In this document: piece after piece, positions 8,077-16,252 of the stretch
Layout of the letters: the number at the start of each line of letters is the position of its first letter
Position numbering within the stretch: the stretch's first letter is position 1
Assembly: GCA_014642895.1 (NCBI GenBank)
Contig: BMJD01000002.1
Coordinates: forward strand, 62,001-126,000
DNA: 64,000 nt
Reading direction: 5' to 3'
Source: Lentibacillus populi
GTDB taxonomy: Bacteria > Bacillota > Bacilli > Bacillales > Amphibacillaceae
Notes under the pieces: generated by a model
Database searches by the model: none
Seen by the model: only the letters and a program-made list of their open reading frames with translations
What the model was told of the DNA's origin: nothing
Made by a program: the position numbers and the translations under genes

Positions 8077-8648
8077 ATGAGATTGAAATTATTTATGGAC
8101 ATACTATTTTTCACTATCATCAGTTACTGCAGCTATAAGTTTATTCAAGTCATAATAAAAATGAAGCAGGGTATTATTTTGCCTATAACGGAAGAGGAAA
8201 TTGTGTCCATTAGAAGATATCCTCAGAAAACAGTGGACTTCCCGATATATTCTAAACAAAAAGCAGGGATCATTGCTTATTCTATTATCCTTTTATTTGT
8301 GGTTAGCGTGTTTTTGTTGGGAGTATTCCTAGATTGGTCTTTTTATTTGCTGATGCTTATCCCCTTGATCAATTCGTATAATCTCCTAAATATCTTTGCC
8401 GTAATCGGTGACGGTGTAATCAGTGGAGGCCGCTTTATCGCTTGGAGCAAAATAAACTCATTTCAATTTATCCCTATTGACATAAACCATAAGTATTATG
8501 CTATGCAAAAGAAGTTAATGACGGGAATGAATTAAAAATAGTGGCTAAAGGCCATTCTGTAAATTGTATTGTTACGACGGGTGAAATGAGAGAGAAACTG
8601 AATAATGTTTTGGGTGGACATGTAGCAGCAAATGAGCAGTCAGAATAA
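8077..8648 (+). pseudogene. Two-TM membrane protein (DUF5673-like), frameshifted
   Basis: The first frame (to 8535) encodes an N-terminal membrane segment, a KxxIIAYSIILLFVVSVFLLG-type segment and a further hydrophobic stretch, then VISGGRFIAWSKINSFQFIP. It goes out of frame near the A-run CAAAAGAAG at about 8508-8516. The next frame continues with EVNDGNELKIVAKGHSVNCI and EMREKLNNVL to a stop at 8648. Joined, this gives a typical small membrane protein with a cytosolic PH-like C-terminal domain; I associate the pattern GGRFIxWSKIxSxQF with DUF5673, from memory. One base is gained or lost in a homopolymer, so either true decay or a sequencing error is possible. The start is uncertain (GTG 8071, ATG 8077 or TTG 8083). 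Function unknown. Confidence 0.6.
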
Positions 8649-8671
8649 CAGTAAACGGGGGAAAAGTAAAA

Positions 8672-9083
8672 ATGAATGATCATTTCACTACCATCTATGA
8701 ACCGCCAACTCCTAAAGAATATAATGATTTGCGATTGGAGGGTGGTATAAGTGGGAAATCACTAGAAGCTGCAGCAGTTGGTTTGAAAAATTCATTATTT
8801 GCAGTGTGTATTTATGATAAAACGACATTAATCGGGATGGGACGTGTAATCGGTGATGGCGGAGCCTTTTTTCAGATAGTCGATATCGTAGTAAAGCCAA
8901 GCTATCAAGGAAAAGGGCTAGGTAAGATGGTTATGAAGGAACTAATAAACTACCTGGACAAAAAACACATATCCCGGTTCTTATGTTAGTCTAATAGCCG
9001 ATGATCCAGCCAATAAACTTTATGAACAATTTGGATTTAAGTACACCTATCCCAGATCACATGGGATGTATAGAATGTATTAG
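8672..9083 (+). pseudogene. GNAT-family N-acetyltransferase, frameshifted
   Basis: The first frame (8672-8989) encodes a GNAT domain: LIGMGRVIGDGGAFFQIVDI followed by the acetyl-CoA loop YQGKGLGKMVMKEL. At about 8958-8964 the run GACAAAAAACAC shifts the frame. With one A fewer, the protein continues NTYPGSYVSLIADDPANKLY, EQFGFKYTYP and SHGMYRMY to a stop at 9083, giving a complete domain of about 136 residues. The substrate is unknown. A single homopolymer change separates an intact from a broken gene, so a sequencing error is possible, but the neighbouring gene is broken in the same way. Start ATG follows GGGGGAAAAG. Confidence 0.75.
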
Positions 9084-9521
9084 ATTTTAAAGGAACGAGG
9101 ATAAAAGCTTGATCAGTGAGTGTTTCATTCATGAGCTTAATCATGTCTTGGTCTACCGGAATAGGTTGAACAATTGAACTGGATGAGGGGAGTGGAGTGA
9201 TACCCTTAACCGTATTTGTTAACCCGGAAATTTCGGTAATGGCAGATTGATGCTGTAAATGAAACAGGAAATTACTCTGACCTTAACGGTGTATCTGTAA
9301 TGATGATATTTTCAGGGCTATTTGAACTGTGTTGGCACATTCATATTTATTTACGGTGCCCATTATATCTCATGGTAATCTAATATAAAGGGAATCAATC
9401 GGGCGCATTACTGCAGCAATAAATGTTCTACTCTTTATGGGTAGCTGTACCAAATGTTTAAACATTTGCCACAATTTTTAACAAAGAATGTTGTGAACTG
9501 TTGATAGATTTTGCTTTAGAT
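9084..9521. other. Non-coding stretch, probably decayed sequence
   Basis: More than 400 bases without an open frame of useful length. Short stretches translate into protein-like strings in different frames (for example PLTVFVNPEISVMAD near 9200-9245) but are interrupted by stops, which suggests decayed genes. I cannot name them with confidence. Confidence 0.4.
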
Positions 9522-9545
9522 CTTCTATATATTTAAATATAGAAG
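9522..9545 (+). promoter_or_regulatory. Perfect 9-bp inverted repeat overlapping the ribosome binding site
   Basis: CTTCTATAT (9522-9530) and ATATAGAAG (9537-9545) are exact reverse complements separated by 6 bases. The right arm runs into AAGGAG, the Shine-Dalgarno of the XRE-AbrB gene starting at 9558. It could be an operator for that regulator or an RNA hairpin that hides the ribosome binding site. Confidence 0.5.
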
Positions 9546-9557
9546 GAGATGAAAAAC

Positions 9558-9998
9558 ATGATCGGTATGAATATCCGTGTTTTGCGTAAAAAGCATAAAC
9601 TGAGTCAGGAACAATTAGCTGAGAAGGTAAACGTATCACGACAGACCGTAGCAAAGTGGGAAAACGAAGAAGCCTTCCCTGATATTTATAAATGCAAGAT
9701 ACTCAGTGATATTTTTCAAGTAACTTTGGATCAAATGTCCCGTAATATGAGTGAAGAAGAGGCAAGCCAGCTCGCTCCCAAGGGAAAGCAGTTTTTTGGT
9801 GTTGTGAAGGTAGGAGAACGGGGCCAGATTGTGATTCCCAAACAGGCACGCGAAATGTATCAGATTCAAGCTGGTGATAAGCTGGTTATTTTGGGGGAAG
9901 ATGCGACAAAAGGAATTGCTGTCTTAAAAAGTGAGGGTTTCCTGGAATTAGCAGAGATGATCCGAAAAACCGAACCAGCTGATGGTGATTCAGAATGA
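9558..9998 (+). CDS. XRE helix-turn-helix / AbrB-SpoVT domain fusion regulator
   Basis: A 146-residue predicted transcription regulator with two DNA-binding modules. Residues 1-65 are an XRE/Cro HTH (RVLRKKHKLSQEQLAEKVNV, SRQTVAKWENEEAFPD). Residues about 83-125 are an AbrB/SpoVT swapped-hairpin domain (VVKVGERGQIVIPKQAREMY followed by GDKLVILGED). ATG 9558 is chosen over ATG 9549 because AAGGAG at 9543-9548 is correctly spaced only for the former. The stop overlaps the glycosyltransferase start by 4 bases (ATGA), so the two are translationally coupled. A palindrome just upstream suggests autoregulation. The ligand and targets are unknown; control of the glycosyltransferase is inferred from the overlap. 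Confidence 0.85.
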   Translation: MIGMNIRVLRKKHKLSQEQLAEKVNVSRQTVAKWENEEAFPDIYKCKILSDIFQVTLDQMSRNMSEEEASQLAPKGKQFFGVVKVGERGQIVIPKQAREMYQIQAGDKLVILGEDATKGIAVLKSEGFLELAEMIRKTEPADGDSE

Positions 9999-11176
9999 GC
10001 AAATTTGTATTTTTTTCTATACCTGCACATGGACATACCAATCCAACCATTCCGGTGGTAACCGAATTAGTAAATAGAGGCCATCAAGTTTGGTATTATT
10101 CCTTTCTGGAATTTCAGGAAAAAATAGAAGATGCCGGTGCAGTATTTATTGCTTGTGATGCATTCTTGCCCAAGCTATCACAAAAAGAATTGGATCGCAA
10201 AGCTGGCAAAGATTTTGCTGCATTGATTGAAATGGTTGTCGATACGACCATTGCTTTGGATGAAAAGGTATGTAAAGAATTAGGGGAAATCCGGCCAGAT
10301 TGCATTATATCAGACTCTTTATGCTTTTGGGGAAAATTATTTGCCAAGAAACTAAGAATCCCATATATTAGTTCGACTACTACCTTTGCTTTTAATCAGT
10401 ATACAGCAAAACTAATGAAGCGGAGTTTTATGGAATTATGGAAAATGATCGTCGGTATGCCACGAATTAACAAAAAAATCCAATTGTTAAAGGATCATGG
10501 TTATGAAGTAAAGAATTTTGTTTCGATTGTCCAAAATGATAATGAAACGGACACCATTGTTTTTACATCGAAAGAATTCCAGCCGATGGCGAATACCTTT
10601 TCTGACCGATATGCATTTGTTGGACCATCCATTAGGAACTTTCCTCCCGTTCAGAATAATAAAAAAGATAGAAAAATACTCTATATTTCCCTTGGAACTG
10701 TACTTAATCAAAATGAGGATTTTTACCAGAACTGTATCAAAGCATTTGCAAATACGAATTATGATGTCCTGATGTCAGTTGGTGAAAAAACTGAGATTTC
10801 TGCTCTTGACAGCATACCAGGAAATTTTACAGTGAAAAACTCCGTCGACCAGATTTCGGTATTACAGACAGCAGATTTATTTATTACCCACTGCGGAATG
10901 AATAGTGTGAATGAAAGTCTGTATTTTGGAGTTCCAATGGTTTTATTTCCGCAACATAGTGAACAAAGAATAATAGCTGACCGGGTTGCCATAATGGGTG
11001 CAGGATTAAAATTGAAAGGGAAGAAGCCAAAATATTTGGTGTCAACGGCAGCTGAGGTGCTGGCGAATCGGACATATAAGAAAAATGCACAGAAGCTGTC
11101 AGAAACCTTTCAAAATGCCGGCGGTGCTACAGAAGCGGCCAATGTGATTCTGACTAAAATTGGGGAGAAGTTTTAA
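9995..11176 (+). CDS. MGT-family (macrolide-type) UDP-glycosyltransferase
   Basis: A 393-residue GT-B fold glycosyltransferase of the YjiC/MGT type. The N-terminal acceptor domain starts FVFFSIPAHGHTNPTIPVV, with the family PxHGHxxPTI motif. The C-terminal donor domain has LYISLGTVLNQNEDF and the nucleotide-sugar signature FITHCGMNSVNESL (His at about residue 299), then GVPMVLFPQHSEQ. Relatives glycosylate macrolides, flavonoids and other small hydrophobic molecules with UDP-sugars; the natural acceptor here is unknown. It overlaps the regulator gene by 4 bases, and the two look like an acquired detoxification cassette in the topA-xerC interval. Confidence 0.9.
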   Translation: MSKFVFFSIPAHGHTNPTIPVVTELVNRGHQVWYYSFLEFQEKIEDAGAVFIACDAFLPKLSQKELDRKAGKDFAALIEMVVDTTIALDEKVCKELGEIRPDCIISDSLCFWGKLFAKKLRIPYISSTTTFAFNQYTAKLMKRSFMELWKMIVGMPRINKKIQLLKDHGYEVKNFVSIVQNDNETDTIVFTSKEFQPMANTFSDRYAFVGPSIRNFPPVQNNKKDRKILYISLGTVLNQNEDFYQNCIKAFANTNYDVLMSVGEKTEISALDSIPGNFTVKNSVDQISVLQTADLFITHCGMNSVNESLYFGVPMVLFPQHSEQRIIADRVAIMGAGLKLKGKKPKYLVSTAAEVLANRTYKKNAQKLSETFQNAGGATEAANVILTKIGEKF

Positions 11177-11272
11177 TTAGCTTAAGTATCTGAGCGTTTG
11201 GGCATTGTTGATGAAATTCTGAAAACTGGTATTGACGTTCAGGAAATGATTTGATAAACACTGGGGGATAGA

Positions 11273-11401
11273 ATGGAAATCAATCTACGAAAATATAAAT
11301 GCAGCAATCATGGGTTAGAACTCGTTCCTATTACAGGGCGGGTTTTCGCATTTGATGAAGAAAAGAGGACTGAGTCCATGAAAAAGGTAAAACATGGGTG
11401 A
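11273..11401 (+). CDS. Possible 42-residue small protein
   Basis: A short open frame with a good ribosome binding site (CTGGGGGATAG, 6-7 bases before ATG 11273). The product is MEINLRKYKCSNHGLELVPI followed by TGRVFAFDEEKRTESMKKVK and HG. One Cys and one His sit close together (CSNH), too few for a zinc site alone. Just upstream, 11188-11252 reads as VSERLGIVDEILKTGIDVQE in another frame, which looks like the tail of a lost gene. I recognise neither. It may be a real small protein or the start of a truncated gene. Confidence 0.3.
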   Translation: MEINLRKYKCSNHGLELVPITGRVFAFDEEKRTESMKKVKHG

Positions 11402-11567
11402 AAGATAGTGCATTATAGCTTGTGGCATCTCTTATTCATTATTTTTTTAATTGTCATTACTATAAATATTTATGACAATTTTAGTAACTTTATTTTAAGT
11501 CTCCCGTATAAAAGTTTTACCACTTGGAAAAAGGGTAACATTTATATTGATAAAGGAGGGCTACAAA

Positions 11568-11879
11568 ATGAATCAGAAGAAAACGTATTTTGTAACAGTT
11601 GATACGGAAGATATTCGTGAAGTCTCGATTCCTGAAAGTGGAATTGAATATGAAATAAGCGCAACACCCGAGGAGATCAAAGAAATAGAAATGTTATTTA
11701 TGAACAAAGATAAAAATGCAAAAAAAGCAGTCAAATTTTTGGGAAAACCATTTGATGAATGGGGTGCTGACAAAGAAAGAGGCAGCTATGACGATCATTT
11801 AATGACAATTTATCAGCGTTTGTATGATTTGGGTACAGAAGAAACGAGAAAGAGAATAAAGGAATTAGATATACTGTAA
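11568..11879 (+). CDS. Hypothetical protein, 103 residues
   Basis: A clear gene with an excellent ribosome binding site (AAAGGAGGG) before ATG 11568. The protein is soluble, acidic to neutral, with no membrane segment or signal peptide. Notable segments are YFVTVDTEDIREVSIPESGI, EIEMLFMNKDKNAKKAVKFL, WGADKERGSYDDHLMTIYQR and a C-terminal helix EETRKRIKELDIL. I do not recognise a domain; I have an impression that similar short proteins occur in Bacillaceae but cannot cite one. It is the last gene before the xerC promoter region and has no close partner gene. Confidence 0.7.
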   Translation: MNQKKTYFVTVDTEDIREVSIPESGIEYEISATPEEIKEIEMLFMNKDKNAKKAVKFLGKPFDEWGADKERGSYDDHLMTIYQRLYDLGTEETRKRIKELDIL

Positions 11880-11955
11880 CATTTGGTAAAACTTTACTTT
11901 AATTTGACAGTTTTGTTGCAAATAAAATATATTTGAATTCTTTAATAGTTGTTTG

Positions 11956-11997
11956 TTGACTATTCATTTTGGAAAAGCTATAATTACCAATTGGTAA
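11956..11997 (+). promoter_or_regulatory. Strong SigA promoter with a 14-bp palindrome, no gene behind it
   Basis: TTGACT (11956-11961), 17 bases, TATAAT (11979-11984), then the perfect palindrome TTACCAATTGGTAA (11984-11997), which overlaps the -10 end. That layout is typical of an operator for a TetR-like repressor. A ribosome binding site GGAAGGAG follows at about 12021, but no open frame starts there. The controlled gene seems to have been lost. Confidence 0.6.
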
Positions 11998-12086
11998 GTT
12001 TATTTACTTGACAGTGATTACGGAAGGAGAAAAATTTAAGTGAACTGACTGCGATTCTGAATTTTATTGCAATTTTGTTAAATCTG

Positions 12087-12115
12087 TTGCCATCCAGATT
12101 ATAATATGATATGAT
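12087..12115 (+). promoter_or_regulatory. Putative SigA promoter of xerC-hslVU-codY
   Basis: TTGCCA (12087-12092), 17 bases, TATGAT (12110-12115), 30 bases before the xerC start. Since trmFO is absent upstream, xerC needs its own promoter. Confidence 0.5.
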
Positions 12116-12144
12116 TTATTCGCTGTTAAGAAGAAGGTGAAATT

Positions 12145-13086
12145 TTGCATCAACTTTCAGCCGATTGCAAGGGATTCATCGAATATCTGCAAATTGAAAA
12201 AAATGCCTCGCCGTATACTGTGAGGTATTATCAGAATGATCTGGAAACGTTTTTTCTCTTTTTGGAGGGAGAGGGGATAGATGACTTGCGAGAGGTTGAT
12301 ACTCGAGTTGTACGTCTATTTCTCACTTTACTTTATGACAAGGGCTTAAGCAGACGGTCTGTATCGAGGAAAATTTCCAGTTTGCGAAGCTTCTATAAAT
12401 ACTTGGAGCGTGAAGAAAAGCTTACAAGTAATCCTTTTCTTCATTTGACATTACCAAAAGCTTCGAAACCAATTCCAGGCTTTTTATATATGGAAGAATT
12501 GGAACAACTATTTGAAGTCAGCGATGTAACGGACCCTTTGGGACAGCGCAATCAGGCAATGCTGGAGATGTTGTATGCAACAGGAATGCGTGTAAGCGAG
12601 TGTCAGGAGCTGAAAATTGAGGATATTGATTTCTCGATCGGCACAGTTCTTGTAAAAGGTAAGGGCAGAAAAGAACGCTATATTCCGTTTGGTCGATTTG
12701 CGGAAATCGCACTGGAGACGTATATAAATGAAGGCCGAATACAGCTACTTGGTAAAGCAAAAACAAATACAGACAATGTCTTCCTAAATGCCAGAGGTAC
12801 ACCATTAACAGCAAGGGGCATGCGATTGGTACTGAATAAAATGGTAGAAAAGACAGCGTTGACCGTACATATCCACCCCCATAAATTGCGGCACACATTT
12901 GCAACGCATCTCTTGAACGCGGGGGCGGATCTTCGTACTGTACAGGAACTGCTCGGTCATGAAAACTTATCATCTACACAAATATATACGCACGTTACAA
13001 AGGACCGTTTGCGTAACGTCTATATGAACAGCCACCCAAGGGCTAATGTACAAAAATTGAAGTCAAGAGGTGATGATCATGAATAA
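12145..13086 (+). CDS. xerC: Tyrosine recombinase XerC (CodV)
   Basis: A 313-residue chromosome-dimer-resolution recombinase acting with XerD at dif. The N-terminal SAM-like core-binding domain starts [19 protein letters not shown]. The catalytic set is complete: Arg149 (ATGMRVSE), Lys173 ([10 protein letters not shown]), His246 and Arg249 ([10 protein letters not shown]), His272 (LLGHENLSS) and nucleophile Tyr281 (IYTH). The start is TTG 12145 after AAGGTGA, which gives the normal family length. The 3' end overlaps hslV by 8 bases, as in the xerC-clpQ-clpY-codY operon. An IS or phage integrase is ruled out by this context and the high similarity to CodV. Confidence 0.97.
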   Translation: MHQLSADCKGFIEYLQIEKNASPYTVRYYQNDLETFFLFLEGEGIDDLREVDTRVVRLFLTLLYDKGLSRRSVSRKISSLRSFYKYLEREEKLTSNPFLHLTLPKASKPIPGFLYMEELEQLFEVSDVTDPLGQRNQAMLEMLYATGMRVSECQELKIEDIDFSIGTVLVKGKGRKERYIPFGRFAEIALETYINEGRIQLLGKAKTNTDNVFLNARGTPLTARGMRLVLNKMVEKTALTVHIHPHKLRHTFATHLLNAGADLRTVQELLGHENLSSTQIYTHVTKDRLRNVYMNSHPRANVQKLKSRGDDHE

Positions 13087-13624
13087 TCAAATGCATGCGA
13101 CAACCATATTTGCTATCATGCATGATGGACAATGTGCGATGAGTGGAGATGGCCAAGTTACACTGGGGAATGCAGTTGTCATGAAACATAGAGCGAAGAA
13201 AGTACGTACATTATTCAACGGGCAAGTTTTAGCGGGGTTTGCCGGATCTGTCGCAGATGCATTTACACTGTTCGAAAAATTTGAAGGAAAGCTTGAGTCA
13301 TTTGATGGTAATCTTGCTCGTGCTGCTGTAGAATTAGCCAAAGAATGGCGGAGTGATAAAGTTCTGCGAAAGTTGGAAGCGATGCTGATCGTCATGAACA
13401 AGGAAAAGATGTTTTTAGTTTCTGGAACCGGTGAAGTAATTGAACCGGACGATGGCATATTGGCAATTGGTTCCGGCGGTAATTATGCATTAAGTGCTGG
13501 CCGGGCATTGCGGAGGTACGCTGATAACCTGTCTGCCAAGGAAATTGCCCAGGCAGCATTAGAAATTGCTGGTGAGATATGCGTGTACACGAATGATCAC
13601 ATAACGCTGGAAGTACTTGAATAA
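13079..13624 (+). CDS. hslV: ATP-dependent protease proteolytic subunit HslV (ClpQ)
   Basis: A 181-residue proteasome-like peptidase that works with HslU. Family motifs are clear: [40 protein letters not shown], and [20 protein letters not shown] 13079 follows AGAGGTGAT with good spacing; GTG 13070 in the same frame is too close to it. The start MNNQMHATT has no Ser or Thr at position 2; the conserved Thr pair is at residues 8-9. B. subtilis ClpQ is described as having an N-terminal serine nucleophile, so the active-site residue here is uncertain. Operon: overlaps xerC, 15 bases before hslU. Confidence 0.95.
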   Translation: MNNQMHATTIFAIMHDGQCAMSGDGQVTLGNAVVMKHRAKKVRTLFNGQVLAGFAGSVADAFTLFEKFEGKLESFDGNLARAAVELAKEWRSDKVLRKLEAMLIVMNKEKMFLVSGTGEVIEPDDGILAIGSGGNYALSAGRALRRYADNLSAKEIAQAALEIAGEICVYTNDHITLEVLE

Positions 13625-13639
13625 CAAGGAGGCTGTTTT

Positions 13640-15040
13640 ATGGGAATTGATTTAACGCCTAAGCAAATTGTTGATCAATTGGATAACTATATCATTGGCC
13701 AGCATCAAGCTAAAAAGTCGGTTGCCGTTGCACTTAGAAATCGCTATCGCCGGATGAAGCTGGATGAATCCATTAAAGATGAAATCGTACCAAAGAACAT
13801 TCTGATGATTGGTCCTACAGGGGTTGGTAAAACAGAGATTGCCCGAAGACTGGCAAAGCTTGTTGGCGCCCCATTTGTCAAGGTAGAAGCAACTAAATTT
13901 ACTGAAGTTGGTTACGTTGGCCGCGATGTAGAATCAATGGTTCGCGATCTGGTTGAAATGGCTATGCGGATGGTTAAAGAGGAAAAAATGGAAAACGTGA
14001 AAGGAAAAGCAGAGGTAGAGGCAAATAAAAAGCTTGTACAGCTGCTGATGCCACAAGCCAAAAAGCAATCCGGAGTTAAAAATCCATTTGAAATGCTTTT
14101 CGCTAACGGGTCTGATGAGGAAGATGATGAAAAAGACCAGGAAAAAAATGAAGAAATTCGCAACAAGCGAAAACGGATGGAGCAAAAGCTTGCTTTAGGC
14201 GAAATGGAAGATCACATTGTCACTGTAGAAATCGAGGAGCTGCCTCCTTCCATGTTTGATATGCTGCAAGGTTCCGGAATGGAGCAAATGGGAATGAACA
14301 TGCAGGATGCGCTTGGTCAGTTTATGCCAAAGAAAAAGAAAAAACGAAAACTTCCGGTGTCTGAAGCAAGAAAAGTATTAACCTTACAGGAAGCCCAAAA
14401 GCTTGTTGATATGGAAGAGGCCGCACAAGAGGCAATTGAGCGAGCTGAACAGTCCGGAATCCTGTTTATTGACGAAATTGACAAAGTAGCTGGTAAACAG
14501 GATAATTCCGGAAACGCAAACGTATCCCGGGAAGGGGTGCAACGTGATATCTTGCCAATTGTAGAAGGCTCTACGGTTGTCACGAAGCACGGCCCGGTAA
14601 AAACGGATCATATGCTGTTTATTGCAGCAGGGGCTTTCCATATGTCAAAACCGTCTGACCTGATTCCAGAGCTGCAAGGAAGATTTCCAATCCGGGTAGA
14701 ACTGGAAAAGCTTACGGTAGAAGATTTCCAACGCATTTTAAAGGAACCGTCCAATGCACTGCTGAAACAATATCGGGCATTGTTAAAAACAGAAGGTATA
14801 AATGTTGAATTTACAGACAATGCTGTAATTAGACTTGCGGAAATCGCCTATCAAGTTAATCAGGAAACAGATAACATCGGGGCACGCAGATTGCATACCA
14901 TTTTGGAAAAGCTTCTCGAGGATTTATCATTTGAAGCACCGGATATAACAATGGGAACAGTCGAGATTACCCCGGAATATGTCGATAAGAAATTAAGTAC
15001 GATCGTAAAAAATAAGGATTTAAGCCAATTTATATTGTAA
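13640..15040 (+). CDS. hslU: ATP-dependent protease ATPase subunit HslU (ClpY)
   Basis: A 466-residue AAA+ unfoldase that feeds substrates to HslV. Walker A GPTGVGKT is at residues 58-65 and Walker B ILFIDEID ends near residue 280. The intermediate I domain between them is rich in charged residues, including an acidic stretch ([16 protein letters not shown]) that may be lineage-specific. The pore-type motif [15 protein letters not shown] and sensor region [11 protein letters not shown] are present. The C terminus ends SQFIL, as in HslU proteins that insert their tail into HslV pockets. The start has AAGGAGG. It is followed after 26 bases by codY. Confidence 0.97.
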   Translation: MGIDLTPKQIVDQLDNYIIGQHQAKKSVAVALRNRYRRMKLDESIKDEIVPKNILMIGPTGVGKTEIARRLAKLVGAPFVKVEATKFTEVGYVGRDVESMVRDLVEMAMRMVKEEKMENVKGKAEVEANKKLVQLLMPQAKKQSGVKNPFEMLFANGSDEEDDEKDQEKNEEIRNKRKRMEQKLALGEMEDHIVTVEIEELPPSMFDMLQGSGMEQMGMNMQDALGQFMPKKKKKRKLPVSEARKVLTLQEAQKLVDMEEAAQEAIERAEQSGILFIDEIDKVAGKQDNSGNANVSREGVQRDILPIVEGSTVVTKHGPVKTDHMLFIAAGAFHMSKPSDLIPELQGRFPIRVELEKLTVEDFQRILKEPSNALLKQYRALLKTEGINVEFTDNAVIRLAEIAYQVNQETDNIGARRLHTILEKLLEDLSFEAPDITMGTVEITPEYVDKKLSTIVKNKDLSQFIL

Positions 15041-15066
15041 TTTAAACAATCGAATGGAGGATTATC

Positions 15067-15846
15067 ATGGAACTATTAAATCGTGCAAGAAAAATCAATG
15101 CAATGCTGCAGAAAGCAACAGGAAAATCGGTGAATTTTAATGAAATGTCGGCATCTTTAAGAGATGTTATTCGCGGGAATGTTTTTATTGTAAGCAGACG
15201 TGGCAAACTATTAGGATTCGCCATTAATCAGGAAATTGAGAACGACCGTATGAAGTCAATGCTTGAAGAACGGCAATTTCCAGAGGAGTATACACAAGGA
15301 TTGTTTGCTATCCATGAAACGACAGCAAACTTGGATATTGACAGCCCGTATACAGCATTTCCGGTAGAAAATCGTGAATTATTCCAAAATGGATTAACAA
15401 CGATTGTACCGATTATTGGGGGCGGCGAACGTCTTGGGACATTGGTGCTCAGTAGATTAACAGAAAGCTTTAATGAAGATGATTTATTGCTTGCTGAATA
15501 TGGTGCGACAGTAGTCGGAATGGAAATTCTTCATGAAAAAACGGAAGAAATCGAAATGGAAGCTAGAAGCAAAGCTGTTGTGCAAATGGCTATCAGCTCC
15601 CTCTCCTACAGTGAACTAGAAGCAATCGACCATATTTTCGAAGAATTAAACGGAAATGAAGGCTTGTTGGTTGCAAGTAAAATAGCGGACAGAGTTGGAA
15701 TTACCAGATCGGTCATCGTTAATGCACTTAGAAAGCTGGAAAGTGCCGGCGTAATTGAATCACGTTCATTAGGTATGAAGGGAACATACATTAAAGTTCT
15801 TAATAACAAATTCCTTGTTGAGCTTGAAAAATTACGTTCAAGATAA
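15067..15846 (+). CDS. codY: GTP-sensing pleiotropic repressor CodY
   Basis: A 259-residue CodY, the normal length. The N-terminal GAF domain (about residues 1-155) binds branched-chain amino acids, and the C-terminal winged HTH is near residues 198-240 ([20 protein letters not shown]). CodY represses nitrogen and amino-acid genes, competence and motility genes when GTP and isoleucine are plentiful, and its position next to the fla/che operon is conserved. The start has GGAGG 11 bases upstream of ATG 15067. A strong terminator follows, so the xerC-codY operon ends here. Confidence 0.98.
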   Translation: MELLNRARKINAMLQKATGKSVNFNEMSASLRDVIRGNVFIVSRRGKLLGFAINQEIENDRMKSMLEERQFPEEYTQGLFAIHETTANLDIDSPYTAFPVENRELFQNGLTTIVPIIGGGERLGTLVLSRLTESFNEDDLLLAEYGATVVGMEILHEKTEEIEMEARSKAVVQMAISSLSYSELEAIDHIFEELNGNEGLLVASKIADRVGITRSVIVNALRKLESAGVIESRSLGMKGTYIKVLNNKFLVELEKLRSR

Positions 15847-15931
15847 ATGTAAAGTCAGGCCCGTTGAAACTAGTTGCAAGGAAAAACATTTTAACTTGAT
15901 TGGGAACGTATAAATATCAGAGTAAAAAATT

Positions 15932-15974
15932 AAAAAGACCTAGCAATTTATAAAAATTGCTAGGTCTTTTTTGC
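15932..15974 (+). terminator. Intrinsic terminator after codY
   Basis: An 18-bp stem (15932-15949 with 15954-15971) containing GACCTAGCAATTT and its complement, a 4-base loop, and a T run. The A-rich left arm makes it potentially bidirectional. The remaining sequence up to the flgB promoter (15975-16154) is AT-rich and shows no gene. Confidence 0.95.
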
Positions 15975-16154
15975 TGTAAAATTCCAAGAAATGTACTGAA
16001 CAATGGGAATATAAGCCCTATAAAATATGTTCAATTACTTACGTTGTATAGAGCATAATATCAATAATGTAAAAATAAACCATTTTTATAGGTATAAATA
16101 GGTAGTTAATTATGACCATTTTAGTTTCCCAAGTCGTAATATGTCGAAATATGA

Positions 16155-16183
16155 TGGACATCTTAAGTAGGATAAATTACAAT
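16155..16183 (+). promoter_or_regulatory. Putative SigA promoter of the fla/che operon
   Basis: TGGACA (16155-16160), 17 bases, TACAAT (16178-16183), about 70 bases upstream of flgB. Each hexamer differs from consensus at one base. I found no clear SigD-type or CodY-box sequence in the 15847-16252 gap. Confidence 0.55.
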
Positions 16184-16252
16184 ATTCGTGTGGGTATTTT
16201 TGATTATGTCTGTCTATTAATTTGGTACTTATTTCAAGGGAGGGTATGACAA

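Noticed and set aside
9190-9260. Possible peptide deformylase remnant (PLTVFVNPEISVMAD)
   Set aside because: Only about 15 residues look similar to the PLxVxxNPEI segment; no catalytic motifs follow and stops interrupt the frame. Too little to call.
9300-9400. Possible small multidrug resistance protein remnant (IFSGLFELCWH)
   Set aside because: Resembles the first helix of SMR proteins over about 10 residues only, with no further match.
11408-11602. 64-codon open frame with a hydrophobic N terminus
   Set aside because: Weak ribosome binding site and it overlaps the well-supported gene at 11568 in another frame.
15847-16252. SigD-type promoter or CodY box upstream of flgB
   Set aside because: No TAAA-N15-GCCGATAT-like pair or AATTTTCWGAAAATT-like sequence was found by eye; only a SigA-type promoter is supported.
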